The notes under the pieces: model-generated | Databases searched by the model: none | Seen by the model: the letters and a program-made list of their open reading frames with translations, nothing else | Told to the model about the DNA's origin: nothing | NCBI RefSeq assembly: GCF_019145375.1 | Contig: NZ_JAHSTX010000001.1 | Span: 4,365,501 to 4,429,500 of the forward strand | Reading direction: 5' to 3' | DNA: 64,000 bases | From: Pseudomonas triticicola | Lineage (GTDB): Bacteria; Pseudomonadota; Gammaproteobacteria; Pseudomonadales; Pseudomonadaceae | Shown: positions 18,931 to 28,568 of the stretch, piece after piece | How positions within the stretch are numbered: position 1 is the first letter of the stretch | Layout of the letters: every line of letters starts with the position of its first letter | Position numbers and translations under genes: made by a program

Positions 18931-19935
18931 ATGAAGGAACCGACCTCCCTTGCCAGCTGGACCCGCGCCTTGCGCAAACAACTCGACGCGCTCGGGCTGG
19001 ACAGCCTTGCCTTGTGCCAACAGGCCGGGCTCGACCCAGCGCTGATGGACGACCCCAATGCGCGCTATCCGCTGTCCGGTACCACGCGCCTGTGGGCACT
19101 CGCCGTGCAGGCCAGCGGCGACCCGGCGCTGGGCTTGCGCGTGTCGCGTTTCGTCAGCCCGACCACCTTCCACGCGCTCGGTTATGCACTGGTGGCCAGC
19201 GGCAGCTTGCGCGAGGTGTTCGAGCGCATCGTGCGCTATCACCCGGTGGTCAGCGATGCGCTGGAACTGGAGCTGAGCCGCAGCGAAGACCGCTATCAAT
19301 TCCGCCTGAAAATCCCGCCCGGCAACCCGGCACCGGCCGTCGAAGCCATTGACGCCTTCGCGGCGATCTACGTGCGCACCTGCCGCAATCGCCTCGGCCG
19401 TGACTACGCACCATTGGCGGTGTACTTGCGCCGCCCCGAACCGAGCGATGCCCAGCAATGGCACAAAGTCTTCCGCGCGCCGGTGCATTTTTGCGCCATC
19501 GAAGACCGCCTGGAATTCGCCCTCAGCGACTTCGACAGCCACCTCGACGACGCCAACCCGGAACTGGCCGAACACAACGAAGCCGTACTCAAACGCACCC
19601 TCGCCCAGCTCAAACCGCTGACCTGGGAGCGCAAGGTGCGCGATGCCATTGAAGAACAACTGCCCGAAGGCGAACCGAGCGCCGAACGCATCGCCCAGGC
19701 CTTGCACCTGAGCCTGCGCAGCCTGCAACGGCATCTGGCGGATGAGGGCTGTCGCTTCGATACTCTGCTCAACGAAAGCCGCGAGAATCTGGCGTTGCTG
19801 CACCTGCGTGACCCGCAGTGTTCCTTGAGTGAAGTCAGCTATCTGCTGGGATTCGCCGACACCAGCAGCTTCAGCCGCGCGTTCAAGCGCTGGACCGGGA
19901 TGACGCCGGGGCAGTTTCGGGATCAGTTGCGCTGA
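18931..19935 (+). CDS. AraC-family regulator (OruR/ArgR-like N-terminal domain)
   Basis: A 334-residue regulator. The N-terminal sensing domain, residues 20-205, is of the arabinose-binding-like type (YPLSGTTRLWALAVQASGDPALGLRV, quoted only as a landmark in parts). The C-terminal double helix-turn-helix lies at about 235-334, ending LGFADTSSFSRAFKRWTG and GQFRDQL. Such regulators often control a neighbouring catabolic or lipid gene in response to a small hydrophobic ligand. It is divergent from the desaturase gene, with a 100-base gap where both promoters must lie. Confidence 0.88.
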   Translation: MKEPTSLASWTRALRKQLDALGLDSLALCQQAGLDPALMDDPNARYPLSGTTRLWALAVQASGDPALGLRVSRFVSPTTFHALGYALVASGSLREVFERIVRYHPVVSDALELELSRSEDRYQFRLKIPPGNPAPAVEAIDAFAAIYVRTCRNRLGRDYAPLAVYLRRPEPSDAQQWHKVFRAPVHFCAIEDRLEFALSDFDSHLDDANPELAEHNEAVLKRTLAQLKPLTWERKVRDAIEEQLPEGEPSAERIAQALHLSLRSLQRHLADEGCRFDTLLNESRENLALLHLRDPQCSLSEVSYLLGFADTSSFSRAFKRWTGMTPGQFRDQLR

Positions 19936-19963
19936 TCCGAAATCATCACTGTGTGATCCAGCG

Positions 19964-20036
19964 CCTTCGCGAGCAGGCTCGCTCCCACAGTTGGAATGCG
20001 TTTCCTTGTGGGAGCGAGCCTGCTCGCGAAGAGGCC
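19964..20036. repeat. REP pair, GCGAGCCTGCTCGC type
   Basis: Inverted REP copies between the convergent AraC and sensor-kinase genes. The right copy ends two bases before the kinase stop codon. Confidence 0.88.
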
Positions 20037-20037
20037 G

Positions 20038-21423
20038 TCAGACCACCACAAACCCCAGCTCAAAAACAGTGCCGTCGGCGTCACTCCTCACCCGCACCCG
20101 CCCGCCATGCAACTGCATGATCGACTGCACAATCGCCAACCCCAGCCCACCCGAATCCCCCGGTTCCGCCCTTGAGGGGTCGACGCGGTAGAACCGATCG
20201 AACAGTTTGCCCAGATGCTCAGGCGCGATGACCGGGCCGTGGTTGTGCACTTGCAGCCAGCACATACCCGGTTCATCGAAGCGTTGCAGGCTGATCAGGG
20301 TGCCGGGGTCGGCGTGGCGTACGGCGTTGGCCAGCAGGTTGCCGAGGGCGCGTTGCAGCAGTTGCTGGTCGGCGAGCAATTCGCCGTGCATGCGGTTTTG
20401 CAGTTGCAGGTCGCGGTCATCGGCCAGGGCTTCGAAGTAATCGCAGAGTTCGTCGCCGACGTTGCGCAAGTCCAGCGTGTGCAGATTGAGCGCACGTTCG
20501 GCCTGTTCGGCGCGGGCGAGGAACATCAGGTTCTCGGCCATGCGCTTGAGCCGTTCGAACTCTTCCATGTTCGAGGCCAGCACTTCCTGATATTCGGCCG
20601 TGCTGCGCGGATGGTTCAGCGCCTGGCCGTTGCTGGCGAGCAAGGTGTGCAGCGGCGTGCGGATTTCGTGGGCGAGGTCGGCGGAGAATTGCGACAGGCG
20701 CTGCACGCTGTCGTCCAGCCGCGCCAGCATGGAGTTGAGTGCGTGCACCGGCTCGCGCAGTTCGCTCGGCGTGCCCTCGGTGGGCAGGCGTCGATCGAGG
20801 CTGCGCAGATCGATACTGCGCACCGCTTCGCTCAACTGATGCAAGGGCTGCAAGCCACGCCGCAGCAACAGCAGGCCCAGAGCAAACGCGAGCACCGCGC
20901 CGAGGCCGACGGACAGATACAGACGCAGGCGATAACTGCCGAGCATCTGCTCGCGCTCGCTGAGCACTTTGCCGGCGATCACCGTCAGGGTTTCACCGTT
21001 GGGGCCTTGGGCCTGGCCGGACAGCAAGGCCAGCTCGGCGCCGTCACTGGCCTGCCAGGTGAGCACGTCACGGCGCTGCGGCATTTGCTCTCGCGGTAAT
21101 GCATTGAGCGCCGGCAATTCACGTTGGCGCGGGTTGATCGCGATCACGCTGGAACCGTCGGCCCGGCGCACCAGCAGCAGACTGTCGAGATTGCCGAGCA
21201 TGTTCTGATACAACCGTGGTCGCGCCTGCAAAGCGTCGAGGCTGTCGCTGTCGGCGAGCAAGGCGCGCACTTGCTCCAGGCGACCGAGCAGGGCCATGTC
21301 GTCACGAAAGGCCAATTCCGAGGCCAGCGAGCGGTAGAGAAACACGCCGATTGCGCTCAGCACCAGCGCGCAGACCATGGCGAAGGCCAGCGCCAATCGC
21401 CAGGCGATCGACTTACTCCACAT
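20038..21423 (-). CDS. Sensor histidine kinase, CusS/HprS type
   Basis: A 461-residue membrane kinase. Helix 1 is near residues 8-30 ([20 protein letters not shown] in part), followed by a periplasmic sensor of about 135 residues. Helix 2 ([16 protein letters not shown]) and a HAMP domain come next. HisKA has the phospho-acceptor His in [14 protein letters not shown]. The ATPase domain has [11 protein letters not shown] and [11 protein letters not shown]. It overlaps the response-regulator stop by 11 bases, as usual in this family. E. coli relatives sense copper (CusS) or peroxide/hypochlorite (HprS). The divergent hydroxyisourate hydrolase gene favours an HprS-like role. Confidence 0.88.
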   Translation of the reverse strand: MWSKSIAWRLALAFAMVCALVLSAIGVFLYRSLASELAFRDDMALLGRLEQVRALLADSDSLDALQARPRLYQNMLGNLDSLLLVRRADGSSVIAINPRQRELPALNALPREQMPQRRDVLTWQASDGAELALLSGQAQGPNGETLTVIAGKVLSEREQMLGSYRLRLYLSVGLGAVLAFALGLLLLRRGLQPLHQLSEAVRSIDLRSLDRRLPTEGTPSELREPVHALNSMLARLDDSVQRLSQFSADLAHEIRTPLHTLLASNGQALNHPRSTAEYQEVLASNMEEFERLKRMAENLMFLARAEQAERALNLHTLDLRNVGDELCDYFEALADDRDLQLQNRMHGELLADQQLLQRALGNLLANAVRHADPGTLISLQRFDEPGMCWLQVHNHGPVIAPEHLGKLFDRFYRVDPSRAEPGDSGGLGLAIVQSIMQLHGGRVRVRSDADGTVFELGFVVV

Positions 21424-22093
21424 CGTCCGGCGCTTCCAGTTGATAACCGACGCCGCGCACGGTGTGGATAAGTTTCGGCATGTACGGATCGTCAACCTTG
21501 GCACGCAGGCGACGCACGGCGACCTCGACCATGTTGGTGTCGCTGTCGAAATTCAGGTTCCACACCTGCGAGGCGATCAGCGTGCGCGAGAGCACTTCGC
21601 CCTGGCGGCTGGCGAGCAACTGCAACAGGGCGAATTCCTTGTTGGTCAGGGCAATGCGCTGGCCGCCGCGACTGACCCGGCGGCGCAATACGTCGATTTC
21701 CAGGTCGGCAATGCTGTACGACTCGGCTTCGCGCATCGGCCCGCGTCGCAGCAGCGTGCGCACGCGCGCGAGCAGTTCGGCGAAGGCGAAGGGTTTGAGC
21801 AGGTAGTCATCGGCTCCCAGCTCAAGACCACGGACGCGGTCTTCGATGGCGTCCTTGGCGGTGAGAAACAGCACCGGTGTAGCGCCGCGCTGGCGGATCA
21901 GTTGCAACAATTGCCAGCCGTTGAGGCCGGGCAGCATCACGTCGAGGATGATCAGGTCATATTCCTGCTGCTCGATAAAATAGCGGCCGTCGAGGCCATT
22001 GAGCGCCACATCCACGGCGAAACCCGACTCGCCCAGGCCCTTGGCGAGGAAATTCGCGGTTTTGGCTTCATCTTCTACGACCAGCAAACGCAT
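21413..22093 (-). CDS. OmpR-type response regulator, CusR/CopR/HprR group
   Basis: A 226-residue regulator. The receiver has acidic residues near E7/D8, phospho-acceptor D51 ([10 protein letters not shown]) and K100. The winged-helix output domain at 125-222 has [23 protein letters not shown] and [11 protein letters not shown] segments typical of the heavy-metal response regulators. Start at 22093. It is divergent from the hbpS-like gene, and a perfect ATTACAA-N2-TTGTAAT palindrome in the gap is its likely binding site, allowing control of both directions. Confidence 0.92.
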   Translation of the reverse strand: MRLLVVEDEAKTANFLAKGLGESGFAVDVALNGLDGRYFIEQQEYDLIILDVMLPGLNGWQLLQLIRQRGATPVLFLTAKDAIEDRVRGLELGADDYLLKPFAFAELLARVRTLLRRGPMREAESYSIADLEIDVLRRRVSRGGQRIALTNKEFALLQLLASRQGEVLSRTLIASQVWNLNFDSDTNMVEVAVRRLRAKVDDPYMPKLIHTVRGVGYQLEAPDDVE

Positions 22094-22147
22094 GGCACAC
22101 CTCGATTGATCAGGTACACAGGCTAGGCGTGTTCGCCGCCGTTGCCC

Positions 22148-22163
22148 ATTACAAACTTGTAAT
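22148..22163. promoter_or_regulatory. Perfect palindrome ATTACAA-AC-TTGTAAT, response-regulator box
   Basis: Seven-base arms with a 2-base spacer lie between the response regulator (start 22093) and the hbpS-like gene (start 22230). The sequence matches, as recalled, the CATTACAA/TTGTAATG boxes of the E. coli HprR/CusR group. Probable operator for both transcription units. Confidence 0.65.
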
Positions 22164-22229
22164 CCGCCTGACGGGGTTCTGACGAAGTGCGCCGGTTAAG
22201 GTGCAGACCTTCTCAATCGGAGCCTGCAC

Positions 22230-22715
22230 ATGACCGTCAAATACCTTGTCGCCAGCCTGATCCTCGGCCTCAGCGGCGCCGCGAGCGCCACGCCAGAACT
22301 GCCGCGCCACGCCGATCTCGACCTGAAAACCGCACGCTGGCTGGCGGACAAGGCGATGAGCAGTTGCACCGGCACGGTGTCGGTGCTCGACCGTGGCGGC
22401 AACCTGCTGGTGACTCTGCGTGGTGACGGGGTTGGCCCGCACAACACCGCCGCCAGCCAGCGCAAGGCCTACACCGCGCTGTCGACCAAGACGCCGACGC
22501 GGCTGTTCGCCGAGCGCGCCCGCAGCAATCCGGAAACCGCCAACCTCAACACCCTCGATGAATTGCTCTTGCTCGGCGGCGGCATTCCGCTGTTCGCTGG
22601 CAGCGAACTGGTCGGCGCCATGGGCGTGGCCGGTTCCGGCGGCGGTGAGCAAGACGAAAACTGCGCCCGCGCCGCCGCCGACAAAGCCGGCCTGAGCATC
22701 ACCAGTTCCCACTAA
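22230..22715 (+). CDS. Periplasmic HbpS/GlcG-family protein
   Basis: A 161-residue exported protein. The signal peptide ends near SGAASA before TPELP. The mature part is the GlcG/HbpS domain, with VSVLDRGGNLLVTLR, the AYTALSTKTPT segment and GGGIPLFAGSELVGAMGVAG. HbpS of Streptomyces binds haem and modulates its partner sensor kinase under redox stress. GlcG is of unknown function. Here it is divergent from a two-component system and 11 bases ahead of a hydroxyisourate hydrolase gene, so an accessory redox-sensing or haem role is plausible (inference). Haem binding itself is not shown. Confidence 0.8.
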   Translation: MTVKYLVASLILGLSGAASATPELPRHADLDLKTARWLADKAMSSCTGTVSVLDRGGNLLVTLRGDGVGPHNTAASQRKAYTALSTKTPTRLFAERARSNPETANLNTLDELLLLGGGIPLFAGSELVGAMGVAGSGGGEQDENCARAAADKAGLSITSSH

Positions 22716-22726
22716 GGAGATCCACC

Positions 22727-23137
22727 ATGACCACCTTGCGCATGACCCTCGCCGCGCTCGGCCTGAGCGCTGTTTCCAGCCTGGCGCTGGCCGCCGGCAA
22801 TCCGCTGAGCGTGCACGTGCTCAACCTGGAAAACGGCCTGCCGTCACCGGGCATCAACGTCACTCTGGAAAAACACGTCGGCGAAAACTGGCAGCCACTG
22901 GCCCAAGGCACCACCAACGAACAAGGGCGGATTGCCGAACTGTTCCCGGCCAAACAGCCTTTTGAAGCCGGTGAATACCGCGTGGTGTTCAAGACTGGCG
23001 AGTACTACCAGAAGATCAAGCACGAGACGTTCTTCCCGGAAATTCCGGTGATCTTCCAGGTCAAGCAGACAGATCAGCACTACCACATCCCGCTGCTGCT
23101 GAGCCCGTACGGTTTCTCGACCTATCGCGGTTCGTAA
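22727..23137 (+). CDS. hiuH: Periplasmic 5-hydroxyisourate hydrolase (transthyretin-like)
   Basis: A 136-residue protein with a cleavable signal peptide (ending SSLALA, before AGNPLS). The transthyretin-like fold carries the HIUase motifs: LSVHVLN with an active-site His near the start, and the C-terminal YRGS. It hydrolyses 5-hydroxyisourate from urate oxidation to OHCU. As in E. coli, the enzyme is periplasmic and lies beside a redox-type two-component system, so it may repair or use oxidised urate formed in the envelope. It is preceded by AAGGAG and probably forms an operon with the hbpS-like gene. Confidence 0.9.
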   Translation: MTTLRMTLAALGLSAVSSLALAAGNPLSVHVLNLENGLPSPGINVTLEKHVGENWQPLAQGTTNEQGRIAELFPAKQPFEAGEYRVVFKTGEYYQKIKHETFFPEIPVIFQVKQTDQHYHIPLLLSPYGFSTYRGS

Positions 23138-23170
23138 GATAAACACAGATCCTTTGTTGGAACTGGTCTA

Positions 23171-23264
23171 TGTGGCGAGGGGATTTATCCCCGTTGGACT
23201 GCGCAGCGGTGCCATTTTTCAGGGCCGCTTCGCGCCCCAGCGGGGATAAATCCCCTCGCCACAG
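23171..23264. repeat. Palindromic repeat, GTGGCGAGGGGATTTATCCCC type
   Basis: TGTGGCGAGGGGATTTATCC at the left and its complement at the right enclose CTGCGCAGCGGTGCCATT and GGCCGCTTCGCGCCCC, a second family of paired palindromes. It lies between convergent hiuH and the Crp-type gene. Related copies are at 29003-29097 and, shortened, 27391-27451. Confidence 0.85.
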
Positions 23265-23297
23265 GTGCCAGTTCCGACATTGGATCGGTTTCAGTTT

Positions 23298-23975
23298 TCA
23301 GATCGTGGCCAAGGCACGCAATCTCACCGCATCGAGAATTTCGATTTCGCCGTATGCGAGCCCGATAATCCCCTGCCCCTGCAGATCCTTGAGGATCTGA
23401 TTGGTGGTCTGCCGCGACAGCGACAGCATCGCCGCCAATTGCTCCTGCGGCAGTTGCAGCACCCGACGCGGTGCGTCGAGTTCGCCGTAGCCTTCGGCGA
23501 TCATCAGCAAGCGATGCGCCAGACGCGCTGGTGCCGGCAGCAAACTCAACTGCTCCAGATTGATGAACGCCAGGCGCAATTTGTGGCTCATCAACAGCGC
23601 CAGATGCCGCCAGTACTGCGGCTGTTCGTCGAGCAATTTGAGCATCGTCGCCTGCGGGATATTCAGCAAGGTACACGGCCCGACCGCATAGGCGTCATGG
23701 GTGCGTGGCTGACCGTCAAACAGGCAGATTTCGCCGAACCAGTGCGGCGCCTCCACCAGACTCAACAACGCCTCCTTGCCCTGCTCGCTGACCGCCCCGA
23801 TGCGTACGGCGCCATCGAGCACTGCATACAGACCGCACGGCGCATCGCCACGCTGGAACAGCCGTTGCCCCGCCGTCAGCCGCCGCTCCCGGGCCAACGC
23901 CAGCAGGCTATCCTGAAAAGACCCAGGCAGATGACTGAACCACTGGCCGCTGAGCAACCGTGCACGAATTTGCAT
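23298..23975 (-). CDS. Crp/Fnr-family transcriptional regulator
   Basis: A 225-residue regulator. The cyclic-nucleotide-type sensory barrel is at about 25-120 (GQRLFQRGDAPCGLYAVLDGAVRIG, landmarks). A dimer helix follows, then a helix-turn-helix near 175-200 (QEQLAAMLSLSRQTTNQILKD in part). There is no Fnr cysteine cluster, so it is not an oxygen-sensing Fe-S protein. The start at 23975 has AGGAG, and the longer frame lacks one. The gene is divergent from the Mpo1-like gene, and this pair sits next to cysA as in P. aeruginosa. Two small palindromes in the gap could be its sites. Confidence 0.85.
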   Translation of the reverse strand: MQIRARLLSGQWFSHLPGSFQDSLLALARERRLTAGQRLFQRGDAPCGLYAVLDGAVRIGAVSEQGKEALLSLVEAPHWFGEICLFDGQPRTHDAYAVGPCTLLNIPQATMLKLLDEQPQYWRHLALLMSHKLRLAFINLEQLSLLPAPARLAHRLLMIAEGYGELDAPRRVLQLPQEQLAAMLSLSRQTTNQILKDLQGQGIIGLAYGEIEILDAVRLRALATI

Positions 23976-24059
23976 AACCACTCCTGGAGTGTCGCCTGCC
24001 CGACAGAACGAACGCGGATCCCGAGGGATGATGCATTCAACCCCACTGGAGGAACAACA

Positions 24060-24584
24060 ATGAAAAGCCTCGTCGACCACCTCAGTCAATACGCCGCCTA
24101 CCACCGCGACCCGCGCAACATCGCCAGCCACTTTATCGGCATTCCGCTGATCGTGGTGGCGGTGGCTGTTCTGCTGTCACGGCCGCAATGGGCGCTGGGC
24201 GGGTTGTGGATATCTCCCGCCGTTGTGGTGGCCCTTGCCTCGGCGTGGTTTTACCTGCGCCTGGAGTTGAAGCTCGGCGTGTTGATGACCGTACTGATGG
24301 GCCTGTCGGTGTGGGCCGGGCATGCACTGGCGCAGCAGAGCACCATGGTCTGGCTGAGCAGCGGCCTGGCGATGTTTGTGGTGGGCTGGGTGATCCAGTT
24401 TGTCGGGCATCACTATGAAGGGCGCAAACCGGCGTTTGTCGATGACGTCAGTGGGCTGATTGTCGGGCCGTTGTTTGTCGTGGCCGAACTGGCGTTTTTG
24501 CTCGGGCTGCGGCAGGAATTGAAAGAGCAGATAGAGGCGCGGGCGGGGGTGGTGCGGGTCAATCCGAATCGCGCTGCTGTCTAG
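24060..24584 (+). CDS. Mpo1-like (DUF962) membrane protein
   Basis: A 174-residue integral membrane protein with four to five hydrophobic segments. It opens with SQYAAYHRDPRNIASHFIGIP and has the later motif VGHHYEGRKPAF. These histidine-bearing motifs define the DUF962/YGL010w family. The yeast member Mpo1 is an iron-dependent dioxygenase that shortens 2-hydroxy fatty acids by alpha-oxidation. A lipid-oxidation role here is inferred from the family. The start follows CTGGAGG at good spacing. It is divergent from the Crp-type gene. Confidence 0.85.
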   Translation: MKSLVDHLSQYAAYHRDPRNIASHFIGIPLIVVAVAVLLSRPQWALGGLWISPAVVVALASAWFYLRLELKLGVLMTVLMGLSVWAGHALAQQSTMVWLSSGLAMFVVGWVIQFVGHHYEGRKPAFVDDVSGLIVGPLFVVAELAFLLGLRQELKEQIEARAGVVRVNPNRAAV

Positions 24585-24590
24585 ATCGTA

Positions 24591-24658
24591 TTCGCGAGCA
24601 GGCTCGCTCCCACATTTGAAATGAGTTTTCCCTGTGGGAGCGAGCCTGCTCGCGAAGC
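24591..24658. repeat. REP pair, GCGAGCCTGCTCGC type
   Basis: Inverted REP copies between the convergent Mpo1-like and cysA genes. Confidence 0.88.
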
Positions 24659-24666
24659 TTTTGCCT

Positions 24667-25656
24667 TTAAATATTGCCGACTTTCTGCCAGACCTTCGGC
24701 TTGAAGAACAAGGTCTCACCCTTGGCCAACCCGATCAGGCTGTCGTGGTCTTTCACCACCTCGGCCTCGATCAAATCCGTCTGCCCCTCAACCTTCAGCG
24801 TCACCCGCGTCGTCGCACCCAATGAGCGGATATCGCGCACTTCAGCGGCATGGTGATCTTCCAGCTCATGCCTGGACAACGACACTTCGTGTGGGCGGAA
24901 CAGCACATGGTTGTCATCGCTCAGCAGCAAGCGGTTCGAGTCGCCGAGGAAGTGATAAACGAAGTCGCTGGCCGGGTTTTCGTAGACGTCGCCCGGTGAG
25001 CCGATCTGCTCGATCACGCCCTTGTTCATCACCACGATACGGTCGGCGACTTCCATCGCCTCTTCCTGGTCGTGGGTCACGAACACCGAAGTCAGGTTGA
25101 TGTCTTCGTGCAGCCGCGCCAGCCAGCGCCGCAGTTCCTTGCGCACCTTGGCATCGAGGGCGCCGAAAGGCTCGTCGAGCAGCAACACTTTCGGCTCCAC
25201 CGCCAGGGCTCGGGCCAACGCGATACGCTGACGCTGACCACCGGACAACTGCTCCGGGTAGCGATCCGACAGCCAGTCCAGTTGCACCATGTTCAGCAGT
25301 TCATGAACCTTGCTGGCGATCTGGCTTTCGCTCGGGCGCTGGTTCTTCGGTTTCATGCGCAGGCCGAACGCGACGTTGTCGAACACCGTCATGTGGCGGA
25401 ACAAGGCGTAATGCTGGAACACGAAACCGACGTTGCGATCACGCACATCGTGGCCGGAAACGTCCTCGCCGTGAAAAACGATGTTGCCCTGATCCGGGGT
25501 TTCCAGACCGGCAATAATGCGCAGCAAGGTGGTTTTGCCGCAGCCCGACGGACCAAGCAGCGCGACCAGTTCACCGCTGTGGATATCCAGGCTGATGTTG
25601 TCCAGCGCCTTGAACGCGTTGAAATTCTTGCTGACGTTACGCACTTCGATCGACAT
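24667..25656 (-). CDS. cysA: CysA: sulfate/thiosulfate ABC transporter ATPase
   Basis: A 329-residue ATPase. Walker A is GPSGCGKTT, the signature [15 protein letters not shown], Walker [13 protein letters not shown], and the H-loop [13 protein letters not shown]-terminal TOBE-type regulatory domain (about 240-329) contains [13 protein letters not shown]. It drives sulfate uptake by the CysTW channel, loaded by Sbp. Last gene of sbp-cysT-cysW-cysA, and its start lies 3 bases after the cysW stop. Confidence 0.96.
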   Translation of the reverse strand: MSIEVRNVSKNFNAFKALDNISLDIHSGELVALLGPSGCGKTTLLRIIAGLETPDQGNIVFHGEDVSGHDVRDRNVGFVFQHYALFRHMTVFDNVAFGLRMKPKNQRPSESQIASKVHELLNMVQLDWLSDRYPEQLSGGQRQRIALARALAVEPKVLLLDEPFGALDAKVRKELRRWLARLHEDINLTSVFVTHDQEEAMEVADRIVVMNKGVIEQIGSPGDVYENPASDFVYHFLGDSNRLLLSDDNHVLFRPHEVSLSRHELEDHHAAEVRDIRSLGATTRVTLKVEGQTDLIEAEVVKDHDSLIGLAKGETLFFKPKVWQKVGNI

Positions 25657-25659
25657 GAA

Positions 25660-26532
25660 TTATTCCTCCGCGGCGCTGGCGCGCAGGCGGTTGATACGGT
25701 TTTCGCTCCACTGCTTGAGCAGCAGGATGAAGAGCGCCAGGATCAGCAACAGGCTCGCCACGGCGAACGCGGCAACGTGGTTGTATTCGTTGTAGAGGAT
25801 CTCGACGTGCAGCGGCAAGGTGTTGGTCACCCCGCGAATGTGCCCGGAAACCACCGACACCGCACCGAATTCACCCATGGCCCGCGCCGTACACAGCACC
25901 ACGCCGTAAATCAGGCCCCACTTGATGTTCGGCACGGTGACGTGCCAGAACATCTGCCAGCCATTGGCCCCGAGCAGACGCGCGGCTTCCTCCTCCTGGG
26001 TGCCTTGTTCCTGCATCAGCGGAATCAGCTCACGAGCCACGAACGGCACGGTGACGAAAATCGTCGCCAGCACGATGCCCGGCAGGGCGAAGACGATCTG
26101 GATGTCGTGATCCTGCAACCACGGCCCGAACAGGCCCTGAGCGCCGAACATCAGCACGTAGACCAGACCAGCGATCACCGGCGATACCGAGAACGGCAGG
26201 TCGATCAGCGTGACCAGCATGCTCTTGCCACGGAACGAGTATTTGCTCACGCACCACGCCGCGCTGACGCCGAACACCAGGTTCAGCGGCACCGAAATCA
26301 GCACCGCGAACACAGTGAGTTTCAATGCCGAAAGCGCGTCCGGTTCAAAAATCGCGGTGAAGAACGCGCCGAGGCCGTTTTTCAGACCTTGCGATACGAC
26401 GATGAACAACGGCAGCAGCAGAAACAGGAAAAAGATCAGCCAGCCAAGGCCGATCAGGACTCTGCGCGAAGTGGCGCTGCCACGCCGCGCAGCGTTGGCC
26501 GAGGACGCGGCCGCAATAGACGATTGGGACAT
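25660..26532 (-). CDS. cysW: CysW: sulfate ABC transporter permease
   Basis: A 290-residue permease with six predicted membrane segments, the first near residue 27-50. The EAA loop [22 protein letters not shown] contacts Cys[19 protein letters not shown] and [16 protein letters not shown] are characteristic of CysW. It pairs with CysT, whose gene ends 12 bases upstream. Sulfate permease genes are normally activated by CysB on sulfur limitation. Confidence 0.96.
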   Translation of the reverse strand: MSQSSIAAASSANAARRGSATSRRVLIGLGWLIFFLFLLLPLFIVVSQGLKNGLGAFFTAIFEPDALSALKLTVFAVLISVPLNLVFGVSAAWCVSKYSFRGKSMLVTLIDLPFSVSPVIAGLVYVLMFGAQGLFGPWLQDHDIQIVFALPGIVLATIFVTVPFVARELIPLMQEQGTQEEEAARLLGANGWQMFWHVTVPNIKWGLIYGVVLCTARAMGEFGAVSVVSGHIRGVTNTLPLHVEILYNEYNHVAAFAVASLLLILALFILLLKQWSENRINRLRASAAEE

Positions 26533-26544
26533 GTTCGCGCCTCC

Positions 26545-27363
26545 TTATGGGGTTTCGATGCGCCGCTGCAGCAAGTTGATCAGCAGCAACAGGATGAAGG
26601 AAACCACCAGCATCAGTACGCCGATGGCGGTAGCGCCGGTGTAATCGTACTGGTCGAGTTTGACCATGATCAGCAGCGGCAGGATCTCGGTTTTCATCGG
26701 CATGTTGCCGGCAATGAAAATCACCGAACCGTACTCACCGACGCCACGCGCGAACGCCAGGGCAAATCCGGTCAGCCAGGCGGGCAGCAGTGCCGGAACC
26801 AGAATGTGGCGAAATACCTGCCATGGCTTCGCACCCAGGCACGCCGCCGCTTCTTCGACTTCACGGGGAATATCGGCCAGCACCGGTTGCACCGTGCGCA
26901 CCACGAACGGCAGCGTGACGAAGGTCAGCGCGAGGGTGATGCCCAGCGGGGTGTAGGCGATTTTGAAACCGAGGTCGGCAGCGAACTGGCCGACCAGCCC
27001 GGCCGGCGCGTACAGCGCGGTCAGCGCGATACCGGCCACAGCTGTCGGCAGGGCGAACGGCAGATCGATCATCGCGTCGATCACCTTGCGCCCGGGGAAG
27101 GTGTAGCGCACCAGCACCCAGGCCAGCAATGTACCGATGATGCCGTTGATGATCGCGGCACACAGCGCGGTGCCGAAGCTCAGCTTCAACGCCGCCAGCA
27201 CCCGCGGAGCGGAGATGATCGTCCAGAACTGATCCCAGGTCAGCTGGGCGGCGTGGACGAACATCGCCGCCAGCGGGATAAGCACAATCAGGCTGAGGTA
27301 CACCAAGGTGTAACCCAGCGTCAGCCCGAAGCCGGGTATGACGGGGGAGATACGACGCGACAT
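26545..27363 (-). CDS. cysT: CysT (CysU): sulfate ABC transporter permease
   Basis: A 272-residue permease opening MSRRISPVIPGFGLTLGYT, with six membrane segments and the EAA loop VEEAAACLGAKPWQVFRHI. DLPFALPTAVAGIALTALY matches the family. The open frame runs 29 codons further upstream, but the upstream part only translates a palindromic repeat, so the ATG at 27363 behind AGGGA is chosen. The 126-base gap to sbp is filled by that repeat. Confidence 0.95.
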   Translation of the reverse strand: MSRRISPVIPGFGLTLGYTLVYLSLIVLIPLAAMFVHAAQLTWDQFWTIISAPRVLAALKLSFGTALCAAIINGIIGTLLAWVLVRYTFPGRKVIDAMIDLPFALPTAVAGIALTALYAPAGLVGQFAADLGFKIAYTPLGITLALTFVTLPFVVRTVQPVLADIPREVEEAAACLGAKPWQVFRHILVPALLPAWLTGFALAFARGVGEYGSVIFIAGNMPMKTEILPLLIMVKLDQYDYTGATAIGVLMLVVSFILLLLINLLQRRIETP

Positions 27364-27390
27364 AAAAGTCCCTGGTTGAAAACGCATCAA

Positions 27391-27451
27391 TGTGGGAGCG
27401 TGCCCTGTGGTGAGGGGATTTATCCCCCCACCACAAAAGCTCAGTCCCACA
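27391..27451. repeat. Composite palindromic repeat between sbp and cysT
   Basis: TGTGGGAGCG and CAGTCCCACA enclose GTGGTGAGGGGATTTATCCC and CCACCAC. It combines the outer ends of the REP family with the core of the GATTTATCCC family. Within the operon it could attenuate expression of cysTWA relative to sbp. Confidence 0.75.
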
Positions 27452-27489
27452 TGTCATGTGCCCAGACATCAGGCCGGTTGAAGGCGAGA

Positions 27490-28503
27490 TTACTGCGCCT
27501 GATAAATCTGGTCGAACACGCCGCCGTCGTTGAAGAATTTCGGCTGCGCGGATTTCCAGCCGCCGAAGTCCTTGTCGATGGTCACCAGTTCCAGTTTCGG
27601 GAACTGCTGGGCGTACTTGGCCGCTACGTCCTTGTCACGTGGACGATAGAAGTTTTTCGCGGCGATTTCCTGGCCGGCCGGGCTGTACAGATGCTTGAGG
27701 TAGGCTTCGGCGATCTGCGCGTTGCCCTTCTTCTCGGCGTTCTTGTCGACCACCGCCACTGGCGGTTCGGCGAGGATCGACAGCGACGGCACGACGATAT
27801 CGAACTTGTCTGCGCCGCCATCTTCTTTCAGCGCCAGGAACGCTTCGTTTTCCCAGGCCAGCAACACGTCGCCCTGACCGTTGTTGACGAAGGTAATGGT
27901 CGAACCACGGGCGCCGGTGTCAAGGATCGGCACGTGCTTGAACAGAGTCTGTACGTATTCCTTCGCCTTGGCTTCATCTCCGCCGTTGGCTTTCAGGCCA
28001 TAGGCCCAGGCTGCGAGGAAGTTCCAGCGCGCGCCACCCGAGGTTTTCGGATTCGGCGTGATCACCGAAACGTCGTTCTTGACCAGATCGCCCCAGTCCT
28101 TGATGCCTTTCGGGTTGCCCTTGCGCACCAGGAACACGATGGTCGAGGTGTACGGCGTGCTCGCTTCCGGCAGACGCTTCTGCCAGTCGGCGGGCAGGCT
28201 CTTGCCGAGCTTGGCGATTTCATCGATGTCGCCAGCCAGGGCCAGGGTCACCACGTCAGCCCGCAGACCGTCGATCACCGCACGGCCCTGCTTGCCCGAA
28301 CCGCCATGGGACTGCTGGATTTTCACCGTGTCGCCGGCATGATCCTGCTGCCAGAACTTGATGAATTCGGCGTTGTATTCCTGATACAGCTCGCGCGTCG
28401 GGTCATACGACACGTTGAGCAGCTCGTAATCCTTGGCAACGGCGGAACCGGCAAACACGGCACTGGCCAGCGCGGCCAAAGCATAACGGCGAATCGACGA
28501 CAT
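27490..28503 (-). CDS. sbp: Periplasmic sulfate-binding protein
   Basis: A 337-residue solute-binding protein. The signal peptide ends FAGSAVA before [17 protein letters not shown], which is the Sbp/CysP family beginning. The sulfate-coordinating region has [33 protein letters not shown] and [15 protein letters not shown]. It delivers sulfate to CysTWA. It is first of the four transport genes and lies 138 bases after oscA, separated by a palindromic repeat. Confidence 0.96.
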   Translation of the reverse strand: MSSIRRYALAALASAVFAGSAVAKDYELLNVSYDPTRELYQEYNAEFIKFWQQDHAGDTVKIQQSHGGSGKQGRAVIDGLRADVVTLALAGDIDEIAKLGKSLPADWQKRLPEASTPYTSTIVFLVRKGNPKGIKDWGDLVKNDVSVITPNPKTSGGARWNFLAAWAYGLKANGGDEAKAKEYVQTLFKHVPILDTGARGSTITFVNNGQGDVLLAWENEAFLALKEDGGADKFDIVVPSLSILAEPPVAVVDKNAEKKGNAQIAEAYLKHLYSPAGQEIAAKNFYRPRDKDVAAKYAQQFPKLELVTIDKDFGGWKSAQPKFFNDGGVFDQIYQAQ

Positions 28504-28568
28504 GGTGAAAGCTCCTGGAATTCCTGGTGGTGGCTCGTTCTTATGTATTGCTGGAATCGGTCCCGTTG

